From assembly GCA_022385805.1 (NCBI GenBank), contig MU277740.1:1-51354 (forward strand): a stretch of DNA of 51,354 nt, given 5' to 3'. The translations under genes were made by a program, and so were the position numbers. Position 1 is the first letter of the stretch. Each line of letters opens with the position of its first letter. The stretch is from Pilatotrama ljubarskyi (lineage: Eukaryota > Basidiomycota > Agaricomycetes > Polyporales > Polyporaceae). This document shows, piece by piece, positions 44,338-51,354 of the stretch. The notes under the pieces were generated by a model, which made no database searches, was not told the DNA's origin, and worked only from the letters and a program-made list of their open reading frames with translations.

Positions 44338-46911
44338 ATGCCGACCGTCACATACACGTCCCTAGAAGACATCCCGAAGGTGGAATTCCTTATCGTCGCG
44401 CCGCCACCCGCAATGCTCATAATCCTTCACCCCGCTCAGATTCACGCATGCGCCCGCGAAGCGTTCCGGTCCGGGAAGACAAAGTCCATCGCCTTCCGCA
44501 AGAGTCAGATCTCCCAGGTGGGGTATCTCCTGAAGGACAACGAACAGCGCATCAAAGACGCGCTCAAGCTCGACCTAGCCGACACGAGATCGAAACCGAG
44601 TTGTGCGTCGAGCCTGATGCTCTCCTGTGCGCCCCTGAGCGCTGCCTTCTGATGCGCCTTGATCACTAGCTTCGACTTTGCCGCCGTATACATCGAAGTG
44701 CGCACCGCGTACGACAATCTCGAGGTCTGGGCCAAGCAGCGCAAGGCCAAGTTCCACCTCAACTTCGTTATGATGAGCCCAAAGCTGAAAGCCGAGCCAA
44801 AGGGCGTCGCTCTGCTCGTGTCCCCCTTCAACGTCCCTGTGTTCCTCACCTTATCCCCTCTAGTGAGTCTCTCTCTCGTCTACCAACGCGATTTTAGATG
44901 AACTAAAGACTTTGTTCGCCACGCAGGTCAGCGCCATCGCAGGGGGGAATGCCGTCGTGATCAAGCCTTCGGAGCAGACGCCTGCGTACAGCGCTCTCCT
45001 GGCCAAATTGGTGCCCGAGTATCTCGACAACGACCTGTACCATGTCATAAACGGTGGCCCGCAAGAGACGACGAAGGTGAGCTCACCTGCATGATTGCTA
45101 GGTGGCGTCTGGCAAGCAAGCACCCATCCCCCAGATTCTCGAGCTTCGCTGGGACCACAGTACGTCCTATCAAGCCTGTCTACGGGATCACTCGCATTCA
45201 CGTATAAATCCACAGTCTTCTACGTTGGTTCGTCGCCTCCGATACCTGAGCCCCGCACGTGCTGAATATCATGCTCCGGTAGGGAATGGCCGTGTTGGAC
45301 GAGTCATTACAGAAGCAGCGGCGAAGCATCTCACTCCGCTTACCCTTGAGGTACGGATCCTCGCTCTCTGACCGCTCTCATAGCTCACCTGCTCGCTACT
45401 TCAGCTCGGAGGTACGTATTTTGAGGATTAGCGTCGGATGTTCCCTAATCTCATGTAACGGGCTGCTCCAGGAAAGAATCCGGTCGTGTTGGATCCAAAG
45501 TGCGACCTCAAGCTGGCGGCAAGAAGAATTCTCTGGGGCAGATTCTCCAACGCCGGCCAGGTCCGTGTGCCATGCATTGTCCCCAGGCGAGCAGTTGCTC
45601 AAGGGTCCTGTGCAGGTATGCTTAGCCCCGGAGTACGTCCTCGTTCCGAGGACCTTCAAAGACACTCTCGTCGAAGCTATGAAGGAGACGTATGTCGCAT
45701 TCGTCTCGTCTGTTTCCGCTCACTAATCGTCACTCGATATCTAACCCCAGTTACCACTCCTTCTACCCCGACGGCCCCGAGAAGTCCAACTCCCTGGGTC
45801 GGATCATCTCGCAAGCCCACACTGCGCGCATCAAGCGGTTAATCGACCAGACAAAGGGGAAGATCGTCGTTGGAGGCGACGCGGATGTTGAGGCTCGCTA
45901 TGTCGCTCCTACGATCGTGAAGGACGTAAAGGGAGACGACGCGCTGATGCAGGAGTGCGTTGCGTCTCTCGTCTGTTCAGCAGGCGTGCAGCTGATCGAA
46001 ACGTCCCCTTGCATACAGGGAGATCTTCGGGCCTGTCCTGGCGATCGTTCCAGTCGACGACGTTGACGAAGCCATTGCCTTCATCAATGCTCGGTGAGCG
46101 CTCTGTCCTCGCTTTTCTCGTTGGGCCATGCTGACGCTCAGATGGACGCAGAGATACTCCCCTTGCGGTGTACGTCTTCTCCCAAGACAAGACATTCAAG
46201 GACATGGGTTTGATCGTCCTTTCCGGGGTTGCTGGGATCTGCTGACGGTGCTACTCAGTTTTCAACAACACCCGTAGCGGCGCCGCCGTCGCGAATGAGA
46301 CGGTCATCACCGCTGGAGGTATGCATCTTGTTGCTCTTTGATTTGACCGCTCCGGAGGCGCAGTGTTGATTTTGGTTGCCTTATCACGCAGTCCCCGGTC
46401 TTCCAATGGGCGGTGTAGGTGCAAGTGGCTGTGAGTCCGTATTCGCCGTCCCATCTCGCTTCAAGAGTGTGACCGGACACATGCAGATGGATACTACTCG
46501 GGGAAGCACGCGTTCGACGAGTTCACCCACCTTCGTGTCTCGATCGACAATCCGGGCTGGTGCGTCCTTCATCTCAGCTACCATTTCGAGTTAGGCTTGA
46601 TGCTCATTCTGTTTGGACAATACAGGGTCGATAAGATCGCCTTTGGGTTCCGCTATCCCCCCTACAAGGTCGGCCGCGCTCTGCCATGCTTCTCTGCTTG
46701 ACTCGCCCGTAACTCATCACGATTGCATGTCGTATAGCCGACGAAACTGGTCGCCATGCTCTCGCCCTCACTGCCCCCTCGCGTTGGCAAGACGTCGGGC
46801 GCTACTACGGAGAGGTGGGAGTTCTGGTTCGCTGTGGTACTCCTAGGGGCCGCGTCAGTCGTGTTGACTGTGCCAGGTTTGGGGCTTTTGGACAGTCACT
46901 CTAGGCATTGA
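44338..46911 (+). CDS. Class-3 (fatty) aldehyde dehydrogenase, tail-anchored, with an apparent frameshift
   Basis: NAD(P)-dependent aldehyde oxidation; relatives (yeast Hfd1, human ALDH3A2) act on long-chain aldehydes. Some fifteen exons rebuild a family member: [32 protein letters not shown], catalytic Glu in TLELGGKNP, catalytic Cys in [44 protein letters not shown] and [18 protein letters not shown]. The C-terminus is a membrane anchor ([20 protein letters not shown]). In exon 2 (44440-44602) the expected DLGRHEIETE reads DL, then two bases (44578-44579), then RHEIETE: one base is missing, and no splice choice I tried restores frame. Either a real inactivating deletion or a sequence error. 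Confidence 0.8.
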
Positions 46912-47893
46912 TATGCGAGCAAGGTTAGTTTGTCTATTGCGACGCTCAAGGTACGCTAGAGAGCTGTCGAGGTTCGCTTGTGACATGCTACTATTGATAC
47001 TGCTAGGACTTAGCACTCTTTGCTGATCACGTACATTCACTAGATACTTGTCTAGGGTCTATACGAGACAATACTCTACGTGTGGTACATGTCTTCCCTG
47101 AGATGCATCTGAGGTGAGTCGTTTCGAATGGAACTAAGAGACGTGGCGGGCGTGTGCGAGACTTCGACATGCGTCAAGCTCACTCCGTCAACCTTTCGGT
47201 CACAATACCAGCGCAGGACATCTACGGAATGCAGCCCATGACCGACAATGCTCACGAACCTGGCGGTCATTGTCAGATATTCCGTTAACATAGATCACAG
47301 TAGCACGTCTCTCGGAGGAATGCTACCAGGATACAAGGATCAGAAGTCAAAAATGATGAAGATCGAGCGAATGGCTCCAGTGACCGTAGCAGGGAAGGAG
47401 TGCTCATCAGATTACCTGAGTGCAAGAGCACATTGCGCTCCCTCTGTTGGGAGCATTGCCTCTCCAATGCCGCCTCGTAGCGTGCACAGGATGCTTGAAA
47501 AGGACGCGAACTTCATACAATAGGTTACAGCTGACTATATTCTACAGTCGTGAAGGGTAATCTACAGTCATCGCAGGGAGTCCCACTTCACGCACTCGAA
47601 TATATACTGATGCAGACTCCTAGAAGGACAAGGAAAATGGTGCCACACCCTGAACTCGTGATGCGTCAAACTACGAGGGGATGGCGCAACCGCATGTGCA
47701 CTGGCACATAGGTCATGATGACTTGACGTTAGACAATCACGGAGGTGAGGCCATGGGTTGTCTTCGCTTCCTGTTGAGTTACATCAAGAGACTGTCCCAG
47801 GATGCTCACGAGTTACCTACCTTCTCATCGAGTCGAGATGCGATGGCGAACTCCATGGTCGGTATCGTCCCCTAGGGACGGGGCGATTAGATG
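46912..47893. other. Convergent intergenic region
   Basis: About 980 bp between the aldehyde dehydrogenase (+) and the DUF6534 gene (-). Open frames of up to about 130 codons occur but none has recognisable domains. Confidence 0.5.
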
Positions 47894-49855
47894 CTATGTG
47901 CTGCGGGATAGGCTCGAAGACGGCGTGCTTACACTGCCAGCGTCGTATGGACATTGCACAATTTCTCTGTTTCCGGGCGGAGAGACCGGCATGGAGCCGG
48001 CGAGGATGGAGGTCGGTTCAACCAATGAGTCGTCGCTCAGCGATCTGCGGACGTTCAGGCTGTGCATCTCCCGTAAGTAGCACGGACTTCCATGTTCACA
48101 CTGCGTACTTACGTTGCCAGAAGCACATTGACGTATACTGACAAGAGGCCCTTCGTAGTCAGAGTCGAATCACTCGCGAGAAAGAGCGATCCGCGACGCA
48201 CGCTTGCATTCGATCATGGTGAAGGGGAGGAAGATGAAGCGCCCCGGCATGCTGTAGGACTGCGGAGAAGTAGTAGCGGCCATGCCAGACGAGACTTCAG
48301 GCCCTATTCGGGAAATGACCTACTGTAATTAGATGTAACAATTGCCATATGCTACAGCGCATGACCAACTCAGCACATAGACCTGTATCACTTTGAGGCG
48401 GAGCCTACGTACCCGGTGAGGGCGCCACGGTTGATAGCATAGATCATTAGCTTGTCTATCACCGAGTTGAACCTATACGCCGCCACCGTAAGCCAGCGAG
48501 AAACCAGTAGAAGCGTAACGATCTGAAGCAATACCCTTTGCGCCCAGATCGGCCACTGCGAAGGTACCAGCAGAGTCCACCAGTAATGAGGAAATCGCAG
48601 ACGGCCATGCACACGTCTGATACCGCAGACATGACTCTGATGTTACGGCTTCCGATGTAGAATACTGAGTTGTGGCCTATGGTAATACTGTAGACGCATA
48701 TTACACGTCAAGAGGGTTGAGGACTGCCACAGGAACGCATCACTTACACTAGCGCTGTGGCGACTGGATACCGAGTCAGATGCCAAGAGATCAAGCTGCA
48801 AGCGTGTAGACAAAGCATGACCGACCGAGTCCGAGGACTGAAGAGATGATCAGCGGCGCGTACACGGGAATATACGATGCATACTGACCTAATCCGACAA
48901 ACGAGAGGAATAGCTGCAGGATACGGCTATGATCAGAGGATCCCAGTGATTCTAGTGTGTTAGAGACTCACGATCGAGCTCACGAGCGGAATGTTACCCC
49001 GGCTGACTGCAGAGAACCTCCCATGAGCCGAGTCTGGGAAAGAACTGACGATGGGAACAAGTCTTACGCGCCCAGATACGATGGCCGAAATAACTGCAGG
49101 GGTATCAGTCGTTCGAATCATCCGGATCACGACTATCAATCGTACAATTGTACCACAGCTGCCGTGGTGACCTAGGACGCCAGATGCTCTCTCGTCAGCA
49201 TCGTTCACATCGTCCGGCGAGGCAACTCACCGTGAGTATCTCCGTCGCCTGACATTTGATTGGGTTAGCATGGATGACCAGCAGAAGTGCCCTAAGCAAA
49301 GCCTACAGAGAAACTCCTGCAGCGGAGCGGATAGCGCGATTATTATGTGTGCCTCCCGGTGCAGTATATCTTGGCACTTACCAGACCAGATTGATCAATT
49401 TGAACGGATCTGCGAAGTCGGTCACAGTATAAATGTAGTCTGCGTGCGCCATGAATATTGTGGACAAGGTGTCTAGGATGCTGGCATGCAGTTGTATCGG
49501 ATTTGGATTTCTCCTGATAGGCTGGCTATCACACCCACCACATGAGAGCGACCTACATGGTTGTCAGATATTGGAAGGGAAGAGATCACATGATCGCCAT
49601 ATCCCCTCACCAGCAATTTGACCCACAAGCGATCGTTGTGGTACCACCGATAGTAGAAATACATTTGCAGGATAGTGATACCGTACATGCTGCAACAGAC
49701 AACGTCCGACCTTGCGTGAGCAGATTCGGTGACTTGCGGAAGGAGCATATATTGAATACTGACGCCGTTGCAATTGTGAGGCCAATCGCCTGGCAGGCGA
49801 GGGCTTCATGGAGGGAGTCCGCAAGGGAAGCAGGGATCAGACCTATGTTCGCCAT
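47894..49855 (-). CDS. DUF6534-type seven-TM membrane protein (many small exons, possibly decayed)
   Basis: No long ORF marks this gene; it was found by joining short hydrophobic blocks. The start MANIGLIPASLADSLHEAL leads into ASDVVCCSMYGITILQMY, YYRWYHNDRLWVKLL, STIFMAHADYIYTVTDFADP, TTAAVVQFYFGHRIW and SRGNIPLVSSI. Then come SDVCMAVCDFLITGGLCWYL, FNSVIDKLMIYAINRGALT, MPGRFIFLPFTMIECK and YVNVLLATLNVRRSLS, with a Ser-rich tail ending SSLSRST. The order matches basidiomycete DUF6534 proteins. Most joins keep frame across GT-AG introns, but two (about 49245-49383 and 48765-48905) do not resolve cleanly with strong splice sites. The gene is therefore either oddly spliced or recently inactivated. 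Function unknown. Confidence 0.62.
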
Positions 49856-51137
49856 TACCTTGGCCAGCGAGATGCACAATTCGCCTTTATGACGCTTTTC
49901 GGCGCTCCCAGAATAGGATTCAAATCCTAAGTAGACAGCGCGTTCCGTATCACGCCCAACTATAGTTGAGGAAGAGATGGTGAGTGGTTCCCGATTTAGC
50001 GTTGAACAGCTGTTTCCTGGACCAACAGCGTGAGCTTACCCGGACTGAACTCAGTGGATGGACGCCTCACATGAGTAGCTGCTCTCTGATGCCGAACCAC
50101 TTCTACCGAGCAGATCTAGGCGGCTCGTATCGTCAGAGAAGAGACTGTGAGAACAGAGATCATCGAAGAGACCCCGCGGTCTCAGGCGGCGTCCGACCAA
50201 AGGCCGCTCTGGCGAAACGGTGAGTTTTCATCGCACCACTGACCATTAAGTTCCTGTTGGGATCTAACAAAGAACCAAGGCACACTCAGGGCCATTCTCC
50301 AGGAGGGCGCTGTTCATGGATTGAAGGTTCAGCGAGAAATCAAGAAGCTTTGTTGTCAAAACTGCTCCACCCTCAGCTACGGTGCGCAGCTGCCGCCGAA
50401 TACCATCCTGCGGGATGACGGAATGGTGCACACAGCCTGAGGAGGACTCTGCTTATGCGCCGTGTTCTCTAAGGGATCCGCTCAATGAGTGCCACCAACG
50501 TGAGTCACCATGAACACCACAACTCACGTTGCAACGATTCAGTTTGTCCATCACTGCGCGCGGCGGAATACAAAATTTAGAGAGCAGCGTCGTGAGTGTA
50601 TGCCGTCACGAATGGACGTGCGGCTGGCGCCGCACGGCCCGCCACAGGAGTCCGAGAAGGCTATTACCGTTGTGCGACTCTTACGCTACGAGCAGATGAC
50701 ATACCTTTGTTGGCGCTGCCCCGGATGCCTCCATCCTACCGCGGGCGGGAGCTTGACGATGGGAGGACTGAGGATGGTGCACCGGAAGTTGTCCGAGAGA
50801 CCCTCAGTCCTTGAGGTGTCTGAGACGGGGAGAAAACACTAGGGGTGAGTGCAGATCCCTTGGCTGCCAACTCGGAGTATTTCCATTGATACGCGGTACG
50901 GGGTCCTGCCGCTCAAACGGCAGGTTCGTACTCTTTGCAATCAAACTGGTGCGGAACCTAAGTGAACCGCGCCTAGATGAAGGCATATTCCCGTACGTTA
51001 TCTTCAAACGGGACGACGGAGATTAGTGAGGGAAGACACCACTCTCCCTCTGAGCGAGCACTCACTGTACAAAGTGTAACGATTGTAGTCATATACCTAT
51101 CGCGGTGGTTATTGGACTAAATTATTGACTTTGCTCA
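49856..51137. other. Gene-poor right flank
   Basis: About 1.3 kb upstream of the DUF6534 gene. Only short frames (up to about 110 codons) without recognisable features. Confidence 0.5.
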
Positions 51138-51340
51138 TGCCCCGTCGTTCCCCGCGCTTCACCGCCATAACCCGTCGAAGCGCGCGAATCCTGCATGTGC
51201 CCCGTCGTTCCTCATCATTCCCCCTCGTACCCGCGCGTTCCGTCTGATGCCCTCTCCTTCGACGTAAATCACCGTCATTACCCGACCTTCATAAACCCCA
51301 TAATTCCCCGCCATGCACCAAAATTCCCCGTCATGAGGTA
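51138..51340. repeat. Degenerate CCCCGTC-rich direct repeat tract
   Basis: Short, imperfect units such as CCCCGTCGTTCC, ATTCCCCGCCAT and ATTCCCCGTCAT recur several times in about 200 bp, separated by irregular spacers. The + strand is pyrimidine-rich. It is not a CRISPR-like regular array. It could be the edge of a non-coding repeat or transposon remnant that continues beyond the window. Confidence 0.55.
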
Positions 51341-51354
51341 TTCTGTGGACTTGA

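Noticed and set aside
49905..49925. tRNA-like T-arm (GGATTCAAATCC)
   Set aside because: The stem-loop has a 6-nt loop and no acceptor, D or anticodon arm could be matched around it.
51138..51340. CRISPR-like array
   Set aside because: Units are irregular and imperfect with no regular spacers, and the genome is eukaryotic.

Overview
This window looks like nuclear DNA of a basidiomycete, most likely a polypore-type wood-decay fungus. The genes are split by many short GT-AG introns (about 45-75 nt). Several families are typical of these fungi: polyporopepsin-like aspartic proteases, DUF6534-type seven-helix proteins, an isopenicillin-N-synthase-like oxygenase expansion, and a secreted serine carboxypeptidase. 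I assembled gene models by joining conserved peptide blocks across GT-AG introns. Where I give exon coordinates and lengths, the exon phases were checked.

Left arm (1-18.0 kb). A 3' fragment of an LTR (1-88) and a complete solo LTR with a 5-bp target duplication (206-473) lie left of an aspartic-protease array. Two protease genes are on + (2145-3885, 9128-10830) and two on - (13092-14949, 16049-17888), converging on a mitochondrial calcium uniporter gene and a tRNA-Gly(GCC). An intronless TetX-like flavin monooxygenase sits between the two + proteases. The two protease pairs differ in exon structure and in a cysteine pair, so they are two subfamilies.

Middle (19-33.7 kb). In order: a mitochondrial gamma-butyrobetaine/trimethyllysine dioxygenase-like gene (carnitine synthesis), a small single-span membrane protein with two PPSY motifs, two paralogous nucleotidyltransferase-fold genes, a secreted S10 carboxypeptidase, coproporphyrinogen III oxidase (heme), a seven-TM protein and a DUF3712-like vacuolar-type membrane protein.

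Right arm (33.9-51.4 kb). Three tandem Fe(II)/2-oxoglutarate oxygenases are followed by a divergent pair: a membrane-anchored GH5 subfamily 12-type glycolipid glucosidase and a tail-anchored class-3 fatty aldehyde dehydrogenase. Both could act in sphingolipid/sterol-glycoside breakdown. The aldehyde dehydrogenase shows an apparent 1-base deletion. A DUF6534 gene, invisible as a long ORF, lies at 47.9-49.9 kb, and the window ends in a CCCCGTC-rich tract.

The most interesting items are the TSD-flanked solo LTR, the two-subfamily protease array with its microexon, the nucleotidyltransferase pair with an intron cut exactly before the catalytic DxD, the possible sphingolipid gene pair, and a shared 11-bp palindrome upstream of a protease and the flavin monooxygenase.
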